Positions 1 through 13,600 of a DNA stretch of 64,000 nt are shown here, one piece after another. This stretch comes from Maylandia zebra (taxonomy: Eukaryota; Chordata; Actinopteri; Cichliformes; Cichlidae): positions 8,228,954 to 8,292,953 of the forward strand of contig NC_135167.1 in the NCBI RefSeq assembly GCF_041146795.1, written 5' to 3'. Position 1 is the stretch's first letter. Every line of letters starts with the position of its first letter. The notes beneath the pieces were generated by a model that was not told the DNA's origin, ran no database searches, and worked only from the letters and a program-made list of their open reading frames with translations. The position numbers and the translations under genes were made by a program.

Positions 1-439
1 TTTGTTATGTGCCATGTTGATTTGAGAGATAAGAACTTTTCTCCTGATAACCCCTCTTAGCAAGCCATATTATTCCGCCTTTTTCTAACTTTACCATCAT
101 GAACTTGAACATTTAACATGCTAGCTGAGGCTTTTGGAGTTAGGCTAGGCCTCTGTTAGGCTAGGACTCGGAGTTCAGGAAATTCAGTTAGAGTTGAGGT
201 GACCACTTCTAAAAAATCTCAGCTTTTTTAGAAGTTGTCACACTTGCAGATGATCAATTAATCAAATGCGCAGGGTTGCATGGACACCTGTCTAAACTTT
301 CTTTTTGACATTATTATGCATAGTGCATAACATACTCTGTGTGAGCCTTAAATGCAGAAAGAATTAGGAATGTAAAATGTGTGGTATATAATCAAAATGA
401 CTAATAATACCCACATTTACATATCACAGATTAACTCAC
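1..439 (-). other. ulk3 intron 1 (partial), no gene seen
   Basis: This stretch lies downstream of the ulk3 first-coding-exon donor on the minus strand and runs off the left edge. I see no exon or RNA gene in it. The only structure is the hairpin at 199-241. Confidence 0.6.
199..241. repeat. Imperfect inverted repeat (hairpin)
   Basis: Arms 199-216 and 224-241 are reverse complements with one mismatch in 18 and a 7-base loop. The arm reads GTGACCACTTCTAAAAAA. It lies in the ulk3 intron. It may be the remnant of a small palindromic element; I do not recognise a family. Confidence 0.7.
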
Positions 440-544
440 CTTCCTGTAGGCTTTGTAGACTGTAGCATATGTACCACTGCCCAGCCGCTCTGTGAGAATA
501 AAGTCTGACAGTTTTGGAGGAGCAAAGCTGGAAGTTGATGCCAT
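440..544 (-). CDS. ulk3: ulk3, first coding exon only (serine/threonine kinase ULK3)
   Basis: The ATG at 544-542 (minus) opens a 35-codon exon that ends at a GTGAG donor (439-435). It encodes [20 protein letters not shown], followed by the glycine loop [15 protein letters not shown]. This matches the start of ULK3 kinases: the [19 protein letters not shown] string is characteristic, and LGSGTYATV is the ATP-binding P-loop. ULK3 is a cytosolic serine/threonine kinase of the ULK/Atg1 family with roles in autophagy during senescence and in GLI phosphorylation in Hedgehog signalling (family knowledge). The rest of the kinase domain and the MIT domains lie beyond the left edge, so the gene is incomplete only because the window ends. 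It is head-to-head with tars3, about 1.06 kb between start codons. Confidence 0.93.
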
Positions 545-1230
545 GTTGCCACCAGCATGAGATTCTCCCACACAGATCTAAGCTGGAATTTAAGATCGAT
601 ATGCTGCCTGTTAATACCAAATACCTAATTTTAACCAGCACGAAGAGAAGGAAGGGAAAGTCGTCAGTCTGACCACAGCCATATCGCTTCAAAACTATTG
701 CAATAAAGCGTATTTCAAATATTCTATCAAATACATGTTTATAGTATAAACATTTTATTGAGTTGGCGTCACTTATTCTTCTCTATCCAGGCAGGCAAAT
801 CAATAGTTTGGTGAAGACTATAGCTTCAGTTTACTTTCGGTTGTTGTATCCTGAATTCATGCCGAATTTCAGACAGGCTAATGAATGCTCGTCTAGCAAG
901 TATTTATCATCCTAATACACAAAAGAACCGTAAACAGTTTTTTTTCTTTAAAAGTGCACACATTCCTGTTTACCCTGTTAGCTTCAGAAGTTCTAGCAAG
1001 CTAACTTAGCACTTTTACATTATGCTAGTATGTACACAGCCACTAGATGTACTCGAAGTAAACCAATGCCCGGATTAAACACAGAGTATATACAGGTTTC
1101 CTGGTTCACACAAAAATAACAAATGGACCAGGAAATATCTGTCACGAACCTGTAGGCCAGCCGCAGCATATGAATGAGGAAAGTACTGTTTACATCCCTG
1201 CTGTTAGACTGTCTCATGCTGTACAGCAGC

Positions 1231-1238
1231 TGACGTCA
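1231..1238. promoter_or_regulatory. CRE/ATF palindrome TGACGTCA
   Basis: A perfect 8-base cAMP-response element lies 370 bases upstream of the tars3 ATG and about 690 bases upstream of the ulk3 ATG. CREB and ATF family factors bind this sequence. The position in a divergent promoter makes function plausible, but this is inference. Confidence 0.5.
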
Positions 1239-1561
1239 ACACGTATTAAAAATATGTTACTGCCTCCTAGTGTTGATACTCCGTTACTGCAAGTCAAGGG
1301 AGCGATGGCTTTCTATGAAAAAGTCGTTTTTGATAGCGGTTTAGTATACTAGGAAATTAGAATTGTAACACCCACAAAAATATTACTCACTTCTCGAGGA
1401 GATCAGTTAAAAGATCTGCTTAAAACTGAATAAATCCTTTTTTTTAACCTAGTATTAATGTAAAACATGTAAAACTCTATATCAAATCTAATTTGGTTAG
1501 AGATAGATCATTTTTTTGGTTTGTCCTTTTACCACAATTTGGAGTCGAGGCTTTTATTTTC

Positions 1562-1569
1562 TATAAAAG
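1562..1569 (+). promoter_or_regulatory. TATA box of tars3
   Basis: TATAAAAG lies 39 bases before the tars3 ATG, which would place transcription start near 1592 and leave a 5' UTR of only about 15 bases. The start codon lies in AAAGATGGCGG (1604-1614), a YY1-like motif that is often found just downstream of transcription starts. Confidence 0.5.
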
Positions 1570-1607
1570 CTCAGCGGAAGTCAGCTGTCATTGGTGGTCA
1601 TTTAAAG

Positions 1608-4600
1608 ATGGCGGAGTGCTTGGCTGCACGTTTGGCCGCCCAGGAGGAGCAAATTTTGCTCCTCACCAGGGAAATATCCACGCTCCGGGATGGACTGGGT
1701 CAAGGTCTAGACGCCGCCGGTCTCGCGGTGGTCTCTCCGGAGCTGGAGAACCTGCGGACGGAGAATGAGAAGCTCAGGTATCGGCTGCTGCACCTCCGGC
1801 GGGGTCTTCAGGCGGAGTTGGAGCTGGAGGAGGCGCGGGGCAAGAGGCAACAAGGAGCCAAGTGTGACAAAGCTCCGCAGAAAAATACCACCAAACCTCA
1901 GCAGACAAACAACCGAGCTGACAATAACAAGGTAATTATACAGACCGGTGTAGTTTAAATCGGGTTTTTTTGTAATATGAGTAAGCTGTGAGCCGTAGTA
2001 GTCCTGTGTCGTTATGAGTAGCGGGCCTCTGTCCCGTGAAATGGCAAGCTATGCTACCCCATTTCCAGAAATAGCAACCCTAGTCAAGCCCATGTGTTTG
2101 CACTCTTTAAGCGGTGAATAGGCTGATAATGTGGCTTGGCAGAAATCGTGATAAGAGGACATTGCAGGTTTGAAGAAGCACACTCTTTTCTGATTAACAG
2201 GTGGCAACTGTGAGTACAAAAACAGGTGATGGGAACAAGAAAGGGAAGAAACACGACAAGGTGCAAGGAGATGGAGGCATGAAAGAGGTGCTGATCACAG
2301 GACCTGCAAGTTATCCTGTTCATCCAAACGCTGATACCAAAGTGTGGACAATTTCTTGACTTCGATTGTTTTTATTTTATTTTTTATCTGCTTCAGCTGA
2401 GTCCCTGGCCTGAATACATTGCAGAGCGTCTCAGTCTTTATGAGGAACTAAAGAGAGAGAGCGATGCCCTGCAGTCAAAAAAAGCTGCAGACCGTAAGCC
2501 CATTACAGTGGAGCTCCCAGATGGGAGAAAGGTGGAGGGCAAAGCTTGGGTCACTACTCCATATCAGCTGGCCTGTAATATCAGGTTAGTACCACTGATT
2601 TCATCACTAATAATCAGCTAATAATTGTGTTACTTAATGTGGGTATTTACTAATAATAACAACAGAGAATGTTGCCTCTGTGTTCTTTATGCTTTTTTTC
2701 TGCAAATATTCTTAATTCTCATGCTTTATCATAATGAGAGAAACCGCTGACACAGATTTGCATTTGTCTTTCAGTCAGGGTCTTGCTGACAATGCTGTGA
2801 TTTCTCGGGTAAATGGGGAACTGTGGGATCTGGACAGGCCTCTTGAGCAGGACTGCTCACTTGAGATCTTGCGCTTTGACAATGAGGACGCTCAGGCTGT
2901 GAGTACTCTTAAACCTTTAAAGTTGTCAATAATTATTTAATATTGTTTGTAAATACAGATTTTGGCGGGACACAACATAAATGCACTGCAAATCAGTTTC
3001 TGAGATCATTCAATGAATTTTATTCTTAAATATTTTCAATATTGTACAAAACAAACTTATGAGGGCATCCATAAACATACACTGAGTTACTGTAACTACT
3101 TTTTTTTTTTCTCACAAGAATGTTAATGTTATTTAATCCCTAGGTGTATTGGCATTCCAGTGCTCACATCCTGGGGGAGGCAATGGAGCGCTTTTATGGG
3201 GGTTGTTTATGTTATGGACCTCCCATAGAAAACGGTTTCTACTACGACATGTTCCTGGATGGACAAAAGTGAGCAAGTATTGCCATTAATAGCTCAATAT
3301 TTCCATACATTTTTTTGTATTCGAGTTTGAATGTTCTGGTATGGCATTTTGGCATTAATCATGCCAATAATCATCATTATTCATGTGTATGCATTTGAGA
3401 TTTTTATTATAGACTGGTGGTCCACAGCATCCTCATGTCAGACTTGACTAACCTTGAGTCCCTTAATATAAGGAGCTTGAAATGAAAAGCGGCTAGACTT
3501 CTTTGAGTTTCTTGAAGACGTTTCACCTCTCACCTGAGAAGCTGCTTCAGTTCTAAGACCAGTTGGTGGAGAGTTCCAGATTTTAAGCGCTATTGGGAGT
3601 TGTCCCTTAAGAGGATTGTTGGCCCAGTATTGATCATGTGCCTAATCACATGAGCCAAGGTGTGGGTCATTATCAGCAGAGGTTGCAGGTGAAACCACTG
3701 CGAGACCTTGCCTCACCCTATCATGTGACTAATTGAGATCAATTGACACAAGATGTGAGTGGGCGTCTGGGAAGGGATCTCAAAACTGGATTATAGGTTA
3801 CAGACGGTTGGTGTCATAAGCCACCCCCTCTGTTCAAGGATGGTTGTTCACAGTGGACATAGATGGCTTCTTTCACTCCTCTTTTACACAATCTGTCTTT
3901 GTCCAAAATGAAAACATTGGCATCCTCAAAGGAGTGATCTTTATCCTTCAGATGCAGATGTACAGCTGAGTCTTGTCCTGTTGAGGTGGCTCTTCTTGTT
4001 GTGCCATGGGTTTATAGAGTGGCTGTTTGGTTTCTCCAATGTAGAGGTCTGAGCACTCCTTGCTGCACTGCACAGCATATACACTATGTTGTTTAGTATG
4101 TGTTTGGGTGTTTTGTCCTTGGGATGAACCTGTTTTTGTGCGTGCGTGCGTGCGTGCGTGCGTGCGTGTGTGCCTTCATTTTCCCTTCTGGCTTAGAGGA
4201 AACGTTTTCTGCCTGGTGTTGCAGGGTCCTGATTACTCAGTTTGTGTTCGAGAGGGGGGTTTCTGGTAAACATCAATGCTGCACTCCTCAATGCATTCTC
4301 CTCAATGTGCACATCGAGGAGTCCTTTGTATCTTCCCAGATGAACTTAATTTTCCCATCTACTGACTTGATGTGAGCTGTGATGGTTTCTACTTCTTGGG
4401 TTTTGATTTTGACCCACATGTCATCCAGATTACTGTGCCAGTTGGCTGTCCCTTTCCCTAGAGTCCTTTTTAATATGTTTGCTGTTTCCAGAGGTGTGTC
4501 CAGCATGGAGTTTGGGGACCTGGAATCTTTATGTAAAGCTGTGGTGAAGGAAAAACAGCCCTTTGAGAGACTTGAAGTCAGCAAGGAGACACTACTAAAA

Positions 4601-7600
4601 ATGTTTAAGGTGAGTGAAAGAGTTAAGACTGGTGTCTTCTGCTTCTGCTTAGACTTATATATCTTACTAACCCCAACCGTTTCCATCTTCCAGTACAACA
4701 AATTTAAATGCCGCATTCTCAATGAGAAAGTCACCACCCCAACTACTACAGTCTATAGGTAAGATGTTTATTTTTAACTTGAACTGCTGTGTTTTTGAAA
4801 TGTCCACTGGGTTACTGTTATTATTTTTAAAGTTTTATTTTCTTGTAATGCTAACTGTTGTAAGTCACAATTCTTTGATAGATGTGGACCCTTGATTGAC
4901 CTGTGCAGAGGTCCACATGTCAGACATACAGGCAAGATCAAGGCCATGAAGATCTACAAGGTATTTCCAACTCCATATTTTTGTTCTTGGACTCTAGTAG
5001 AGATCTTTGCATGCTTCACAGTTAAAAATAAGATCTGAGATTGTCTGAGATCAACCAAGCCTTTCCCTTCAAGTCCGTTTTCATCTAACTCACAGTTTTG
5101 TAAAGAACAGAAGGTTTTAACAGCAAAATCTTTATGCCCAAGATGACTATAGCAAGAATACACCCTCTACAGCATCACACTGGTGCTGTGTTCCAGATAC
5201 CTTGGAACTGGGATGTCAGAACTTGTTAGCGGATTCCAGAAAAAAGCGAGGAAAATCAAGATTTGTTTTTGTTCTTAGTAAGGTAGAGCAATGCAGCACT
5301 ATGCTGCTGCACATTCGTAGCTGGAACCCGATCAATGCTCTGGGTAAGTCGCAAATAAATAACAGTGACTGTATAGATTAAGTTTTACTACCCTTTATGG
5401 GCAGTCCTGCCATCTTGGCTTGATAGCTCTGGGCTGCTGAGTCTGCTCTGACTTTCTGAGTAGGAAATTGGACTTGAGAGGGCGCTTTAGAATCAAATTC
5501 CAACTGGGAATATAGAATGCACTATTTAGGTGCAAAGTAGGAAAAAAATCCTGTCTGACACCAAAGATTTGGAGGGATTACTTGTATGCAAACTGTAGGG
5601 ATTTTTCAAAATGTTGTCATAGGCTTAAGCACCTAACAAACTGAGTCAAAAAGCATTTTTAATTCTGTCATCAGAACTCTTCCACCTACTGGGAGGGACG
5701 CTCTGACATGGAGACTCTGCAGAGGCTCTATGGGATATCCTTCCCAGACTCAAAGATGTTGAAGGAATGGGAACGTTTTCAGGAGGAGGCCAAGAACAGA
5801 GACCATCGCAAGATTGGAAAAGTGAGTCATTGTAGGCAGTAGTGTTTTAGCATGCCTAGTTGACTCAGGCCTAAAACCAAATCCTAAACCCAGTACTAAG
5901 TGCAATTTAATTTGTAATTATGTAATGTGATGGCAAACAGATCCACTTTCAGGTTTTTGTAGAAGTTTTTCTTCACTAGTTTGTTTCGGTGGTTCTATAG
6001 ACGTGTCAAAACACTGAAACAAACCTGGACCAACACTACAAGCATTAACTGTGAACATGCACACAAGAAATGGGAAATGAAATGCATTTATTTGACAGGT
6101 TGAAGAGGAGTTCTCTTGTTATGTAATCCAGCAAGCAGAACTCAATGCCAAACCGATTTCTCAGCTTCTCTATATTTTCAGTGCCATACAAGACTGATCG
6201 AATGTGAGGTTTCTCACTTGAAAACCAGATCGCCTGTTGCTGCTATGTACCAGCTGAGGGCACTGTGTTTCCTCACATTGGCACATTCAGAACAAGTGTG
6301 AGTGAGTCATCAGAGCGCCCCAGCTGGTTACCCAGCATGGGAGACACAGACGGCAACACCTCAATCAGCACTTATTACAACGCAGTTTCCATATTAAACA
6401 CAAGCTATAAGGCTGTCAAAGCCAGTTGGAGGGAGGCGGCAAAAGTGACATGTTGTGTTTAAAGACGGTGTTCGGTGGTATTTTTCTAATTTGACCCCCC
6501 CCCCCCCCCCCCCCCCCCCCTTTTTTTTATTTTTATAGTTCAGCATGGACCCAGTACATTTTAAATCTCTTACTACAGTCTATTCTTGTAATGCAGTAGC
6601 TGGTCTTAATGTGTTAATTTAACAAAACTCTTCAAATATGTTTTGGCACACATAGAGATGAGGGTGTGTATCTGTGTGTGTTTTCATAAGAAACCATTCC
6701 TTTAATCCTTTGCATGATTTGAATTTCAAATTGGTCTGTAATTGGGGTCTTTCTAGAAGTAAGTGCCAAGAAACTGAAATCTCACAGCCTCTTTTCAAAG
6801 GAAAGTGCAAAGTTTATTGTCATTAATACAATATTTATTCAATTGGATTTAACAGTGCTTACCATAGTGATTAAATTGTGTCTTAAGTCTTTTTGATAAA
6901 AGTTTATTCTGTTCTCTTGTTAGGTTGTGGGCAGTCATTCACTGACAGATGGTCTGCTGTGCATGGAGTTTATTCCTGGCTGTACCTGCAGATAATGATG
7001 ATATGAAATCATTTTTATAATTGTCTGCTTCACAGGACCAAGAGCTCTTCTTCTTCCATGATCTCAGCCCAGGCAGTTGTTTCTTCATGCCACGGGGAGC
7101 TTACATCTACCACACACTGACAGAATTCATCAGGGTAGGAGATACAGCCAAATGCTTATTTTATCTCCAATATCTTTATCATTTTGAGAAAATGTTATAG
7201 GAACATTCAGATAATATTAACTGAATATCAGTATTACAAGCTCAGTAGATGTGAAGCAGTGTTTAAGGTCAATGCTTGGATCATTACTGTTTGTGTATAA
7301 TTGTATGCCTCAGATCCAGAGTATTCATATATACATTGTTTTCATATTACACTGTGTCGACTTTTAGGATCGTTTGTCTCAGTAAAGTTTTGGTTGGAAG
7401 GACTTTACTGAACCACAGAAACCCTTACAATCATTTTACAGTCCATGACGACTGTGCTTTGCATTTTCAGAGTAGCAATCGTGATTGCCTTCTCAATGGC
7501 TTGCAGACCACTCGCTGTGACTTTTCCAATCACAGAAGCTCAAAAATAAGTAGCGTAACTGTTAGGTCTGCACTTTGCAGGCCCCACTGGTTTAGAGACT

Positions 7601-10600
7601 TATTCCCATGAACAAAGCAAGACGGAGCTCGATCCATTTTAACTTGCAAGGGGAGCAGATTGGACCAGGGTCTTGGAGCTGCAAGCTCCTCACCTGGTCC
7701 CAGACAACTCCAAAGAGCCAGCCTCCCCTGCAGCCTTTTATTAACTCTGTGGTCACACAAACATCTCATTAATCATGCAACAGATAAAACACTCACATGT
7801 GAACATGTGTCATGTGTGTCTGCAAAAGAGAACATCTGATGTGTGTCTATGAGCATGTGATGTGATCGGTGATGTGTGTCTGTGTAGGAAACAGAAGTCA
7901 GCATTCATGCTAAAGATCTAATCGTCCTGTTAACGATCTAATCATCTTGCACAATGACAATCATATTTATCCACAATTCTCTAACAGTAACACCAAGTGA
8001 AAAGCTTTGTTCAGCTTTGTTCATCAATACCTCAGAGCTTCAGAAAACTTTGGTTGGACCCTGACAGTGCGTAATCTGAAATGTGGCCTGGTCCTTATGA
8101 AGGCCCTTTTACCTAAATATAGGTCAAACTGAATGGTACATAAACTCTTTAATTCTGAACATTTTGGGAAGATGTGTGAAATGCAAATAAAAATAGAATA
8201 CAGTCTTTTGCAAGCCCGTATTGTATTCACAATATATCATTGACGACATATCCAATTGTTAAATTGAGACCTCCTTACTATTTCATGAAAAATATTTGCT
8301 CAATTTAAATTTAAGCAACAAGTGTCAAAAGGTGGGAAAACAAAGTGGTCAAAAAAAGAGCTGGGTGAATATTTTGCAACTAGTTAACTGACAACAGTAA
8401 GAGAATCTTGGAGCAACAGAGTTCCTCAGAAGTAAACAATTTCAAAATGATTTTCTCCAACAACAAATTGCAAAGACTTTGAGTATCTAATCTGCAGCGC
8501 ATAATATCAGAAGATTGAGTCTGTTAGTCTGGAGACTTTTCTGTATGCAAGGGACTGAGGCATGTTGATACCATCAAATTCAAAATGAGACAGTATTTTT
8601 TTTTTTTTTTTTTTTTTTTGAAAGTGGTACGTTTTCTCAGTTTCTACATTGTACTACCATACAGATAGTTGGGTTTTGTTTAAATTTTACACAGCTTCCC
8701 AACATTTTGGAATTGGGGTTGTACATTTAGTTGAAGATAATAGCTGTATCCAGTCCTCTCTGCACATGTTGTCAAAGTAGGAAAATTAATAGTACTTTTG
8801 AAGCTGCAGATTCTCTACATTTGGAAGTTCTCAAAAGGTCTTTAAAGTTCAGTCTTCAGATTTCAGCGTAACTTCAACTGCTCAGACAAGTTCACTGACT
8901 CTACAGGAACTTGTCTCCGTGGTGTATTTGGAAAGACATGCTAACATCTTGAAGACTTTCGCAGCACACACCCCCAAACCAAGCCATGCCAAGACAAACT
9001 CATACATTGCACAGACAGGGTGTAAGATCATTATCACATCACTTATAGCTGTTAAAACTGCAGAGAAAATTATACCAGCATGCTATGCATTTCCCTTTCC
9101 AAGATCTCACCAAAACATTTAATAGTCAGAAGTTACTTTGCAGGGAACCCAGCTCATATTTATAGACAACAAGTGCTGACTTTGACTGAAGTGTCATGAG
9201 TATTTCAGTACATGCACTCATTTATTTCCAGGTTTTGAAATTCTCCATTTTCTGGTAAATAATACTAGGAAAGCTGGGTGAGCAAGCATTTTCTTTTTCA
9301 GCAACTTCCTTTTTGGTATTCACAGTTTTGCACATTGACAGAAATTCTTCCAGTTAGTGTCTTTGTACTGTTGGCTGCTAAACAGCTCAACAGCCTGTTA
9401 AATGTTTTGCTTAATGGCAACAAATGGATAAATACAGCCCACACAATGTGATTTCCATTGTTGCAGCTTAAGGTTGCATGCCAGAAGTCATGATTCAGTT
9501 GAGTACCTGTGCAGCCTAAATGGTGTGTTTAGCCAATGTGGTTTGTTGTTTTTCTAGGATGAGTACTGGAGAAGAGGCTTTCAGGAAGTAGCCTCCCCCA
9601 ACATTTATAACAGCAAACTGTGGGAGACATCTGGCCACTGGCAGCACTACAGCGAAAATATGTTCTCCTTCTCCGTGGAAGATGACATATTTGCTCTGAA
9701 GCCAATGAACTGCCCCGGGCACTGGTAAATGTAGAGCTCTCAGGAAAGAAATACTGTTTTTTTTTTTTTTTTTTTGTTTTCCTTCTCAATTTGTATATCA
9801 AAATCGCACACATTACTTCATACATATAAGTAATTTAATTTGGTTTTCCTGCAGTCTGATGTTCAGCCACAGGCCTCGCTCATGGCGAGAGCTTCCGCTG
9901 AGGCTGGCAGATTTTGGGGTCCTACACAGAAACGAGTTGTCAGGAACACTAACCGGGCTGACCAGAGTGCGCCGTTTCCAGCAAGATGACGCTCACATTT
10001 TCTGCACAATGGATCAGGTCACAACATCAGTAGTTTTTAACATTTCTGTGGGATGTTTTTTTGCTTCTAACAAGATGTGAAAAACATCTTTTAAAAACAC
10101 GTACCTGCTTATTATGAGTCATTTCCTAAATGCTGAGTCATATGTGTATATATGTTTTTTTCAAACAGATCGAGTCAGAGATGAAGGGCTGTCTGGACTT
10201 CCTCCGCTGTGTTTACGATGTATTTGGATTCTCATTCCAGCTTCACCTCTCCACTCGCCCAGACAAGTATTTGGGTGACATTGCTGTGTGGAATCAAGCT
10301 GAGAAGGTAAACTGTGTCATGAGTCACAGTTTAAGTAGTTAATCGTGTGAAAAAGGGAAATCCAACTACTGAATTATAAATCTAAAGGGATAGCAGAGAT
10401 TTAAGCAAATAAAAGCTCATGTTGACACAGAACTACTCTGGATGATAGTATCGGTCTCCTGCCATGTAATTATGCAGTAGTAGTGTCAAATCTGTGAAGT
10501 TTCATGATTGTCTGTGGGTGGTGTGTTGTCAAAAAAAGACATTACTCATTTTCTTGGCTTGATTCCTTCGGGTGTCCAGCTATAAATTGCATAAGAGCAC

Positions 10601-13600
10601 CAATTAAAACTGAACTCTATACCCAAGTATGGACTTTACTGTAGTTCTACTTGGCGTGATTTACAGTAATTGCCTTGTATTGTTTAAAGTACATGCTAAC
10701 CTCTACCTCATACTTGACAGCAATTGGAAAACAGCCTGAATGAGTTTGGAGAGCCATGGAGACTGAACCCTGGTGACGGTGCTTTTTATGGACCCAAGGT
10801 TCTGAATGAATCTTTTTATTTCATTTTTTTTAAACTCCTTCCAAACACTGGCTCAGTTTGAATTTCCTTCTGTGGTCTGGAAAGAAGTATAATTCTTTCT
10901 GTGTTATTGCAGATTGACATTAAGATCAAAGATGCTATTGGACGTTACCACCAGTGTGCAACCATTCAGCTGGACTTCCAGCTGCCCATCCGCTTCAATC
11001 TGACCTTTGTGGGGTGAGTCACCTAATAAAAATATTGACACACTGCTGAGTCTGTGTGCTTTACAGCGCCAAGGATTACGCATTAAGCCCCTCCTGGATA
11101 AGATGTCTCAGCCTGTGCTGCTCTATGCAAATCTGAACTCATTGTGCAGGTGGCAGGCTATAGACTCACAGGGAACTTCAATTAATATACACACCATGGG
11201 GAAAATTATACACGTGCTGTGCAGCAATAGACAGCAGGCAGTGCATGGATAAATGGTGTTTATAGTTGTATAGACGTCTGTGTCAGAAAAGTATTGTCTC
11301 TGGAAAGACAATGGGAAGGTATGAGAATGATTGCAGGGTTAATAATAAAAGAGTGCTTGACATTAAAACCAGTTTGAGCTGCTAAGTCAGTGTGTATATA
11401 ACAATACATCAAAATGTTTTTATTCAACCATATTTAACATAAGTGTTTTTATTTTTGTTTCTTTTGCTACAATTACAGAAAAGATGGGGATGACAAATCC
11501 AGACCAGTCATTATCCATCGTGCCATTTTAGGCTCAGTGGAAAGGATGATTGCCATTCTGACAGAGAACTATGCAGGGAAATGGTAATGTGTTGTTTTGG
11601 TTACTTTTGTATTCAACACCCATTATTTTTGGTACTTTCTGTCACAATAGTGGATGCTCATATTAAACAAGGTTAAAATTTTAAATGGCAGTCCTGGTGA
11701 GCCAGCAGTTCAGTCTTCAAGCATTCAGTTGTCCTGTGGTGATCCCAGGCACACATCTGGCTGTAAGACCAGAAGCCCCACCTACCTGATGTTCAAACCA
11801 GCTATTTGTGAGATTGGGCCAATCTGGAGAGAGCTGTCTAAAAAGGAGGCAAAGGAGCTAAAACTGCTTATTTCAGGCAAATGATGATCATGAAGCCCAA
11901 TTTTAGTTATGCAAAGCTATTTTACTAGAGTTCAAAATAGAGATGGCAATAAGCACAATGGGCCTACTAAAACTACTAACATACAGTGCTATTATGACCC
12001 ACTGCTTTGATCTTTCTTTTATTTAGAAATATGTTTTGGTCTTTATAATTATTGTAGGCATCTTGGCTTACTATAAAATTCTACCTGTATTGTCACTAAC
12101 AGCTCTCCAACTATGGCATGATTTTTACCTCCTCAGATCATGATTTTAGCTCCTTTTTGTTGAGGAAACGGATCATGTCATGTTTCTATCGTTCACTATG
12201 TGAAAGTTGTAATACCCATGTTTCACCCTCCACCAGGCCTCTGTGGCTCTCTCCACGTCAGGTGATGTTAGTACCTGTCAACCCATCCTGTGAGGATTAC
12301 GCAAAGAAGGTATGACTTCCCCATTGTGGCCTTAGTCTCTGATTATTTCTTTCTTGTAATGCAGTAGTTAATGACAATAAGTATGGAAAGTTCTTGAAAT
12401 GTACTGAACATTAACAAATACAATTTCTACATGTCAGGTGTGTAAGCAGTTTACAGAAGCTGGTTTTATGGCAGATGCTGATCTGGACTCCAGCTGCCTT
12501 CTAAACAAGAAAATCCGCAATGCTCAGCTGGCACAGTATAACTTCATTCTTGGTGAGGAAAAATAAAACCCCCAAGTTAGATCATTAAGTAACAAACTGT
12601 ACAAAGGTGTGGTCTATAACAGGTAAATGAGGATGCTTGTACATTTGTAGTGAGTGAAAACGATGTGTCCATAGTTTAACACGATACAAAGTAAATTAAA
12701 TTCTCCACAGTTCTTTGGATTTAGGCTATGTCAGTGTCTTCTGTCTCTTCATGTTTTCCCAAACTGAATCACTAATGTTGGTTCTGAGCCCTGTGGGGGC
12801 CAGGCCATCTGCTGCAGGACTCATTGTTCTTCTGGTCAGGAAAAGTGGTTCTTTGACAGAATTCCTGAGGTCATAGTCTTGCTTCAGAATGAATTTGTGA
12901 TGATCAGATCCTGCTTAATGGATAAGAATTCAAATAAAATGCCTGAAACTTTACTGTTCAAGTGCTAGAGACTTATGTGAGGGAGGTGCAGGGCATGTAT
13001 GAGCACAGTGAGACCTTGGTGAGGTGTGCAGTAGGAGTAGGACAGATGTGTTTAAGATTGAGTGTGGGATTACATCAGGGATCAGCTCTGAGGCCCTTCT
13101 TGTTGTTATTGGTGATGGACATTTTATCAAATGAGGTCAGGCAGGAGTTTGACCTTTGTAACAGTAAAGATGCAAGGAAAGTAGAGGTAGTGAAGGGGGA
13201 TGTGTTTAAATATCTGGGGTCAACTATTCAAAGCAATGGACAATACATAATACAAGTGAAGAAGAAAGTGCTGGCAGAGTTGAGGGAGTCGAGGGTCAGG
13301 GGTGATTTGTGGAAGGATATGTTTACAAGATGTTAGTGAGAGCTGCCATTTTGTGTGGTTTGGAGATGGTGGCCCAAAAAAAAAAGATAGGAAGCTAAGC
13401 TGGAGGCAGTCGAGTCAAGATTTCAAGTGGGAGTGACCAGGATGGACAAGATTAGAAATGTGTACAACAAAGGAACAGCTCAAATTGAACGGTTTGGAAA
13501 GAAAGTTAAAGATTGAAGGTTAAGATGATTTGGACATTCTCAGAGGAGGGATAGTGGATACATTATCAAAGGGTGTTTGAATATGGAGCTAACAGGAAGG

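Larger units (their letters stand above)
545..1607. promoter_or_regulatory. Shared upstream region of ulk3 and tars3
   Basis: This is the 1.06-kb interval between two divergent start codons. It should hold the ulk3 5' UTR and both promoters. I see a perfect CRE at 1231-1238 and a TATA box near tars3 at 1562-1569. No convincing coding exon is visible. The ulk3 transcription start cannot be placed from sequence alone. Confidence 0.55.

Noticed and set aside
417-692. 91-codon minus-strand frame over the ulk3 exon
   Set aside because: The true ulk3 frame is a different one starting at 544; this frame reads through the splice donor and has no kinase motif.
4288-4762. Two opposite open frames at tars3 exon 6
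   Set aside because: The plus frame is exon 6 plus intron read-through. The minus frame is the Penelope-like remnant joined to antisense exon sequence.
9516-9825. Minus-strand frames opposite tars3 exon 11
   Set aside because: Antisense shadows of a coding exon; the plus strand matches threonyl-tRNA synthetase.
12780-12955. Possible gene fragment just upstream of the LINE remnant
   Set aside because: It looked faintly familiar as a repeat, but I could not assign a family or reading frame.
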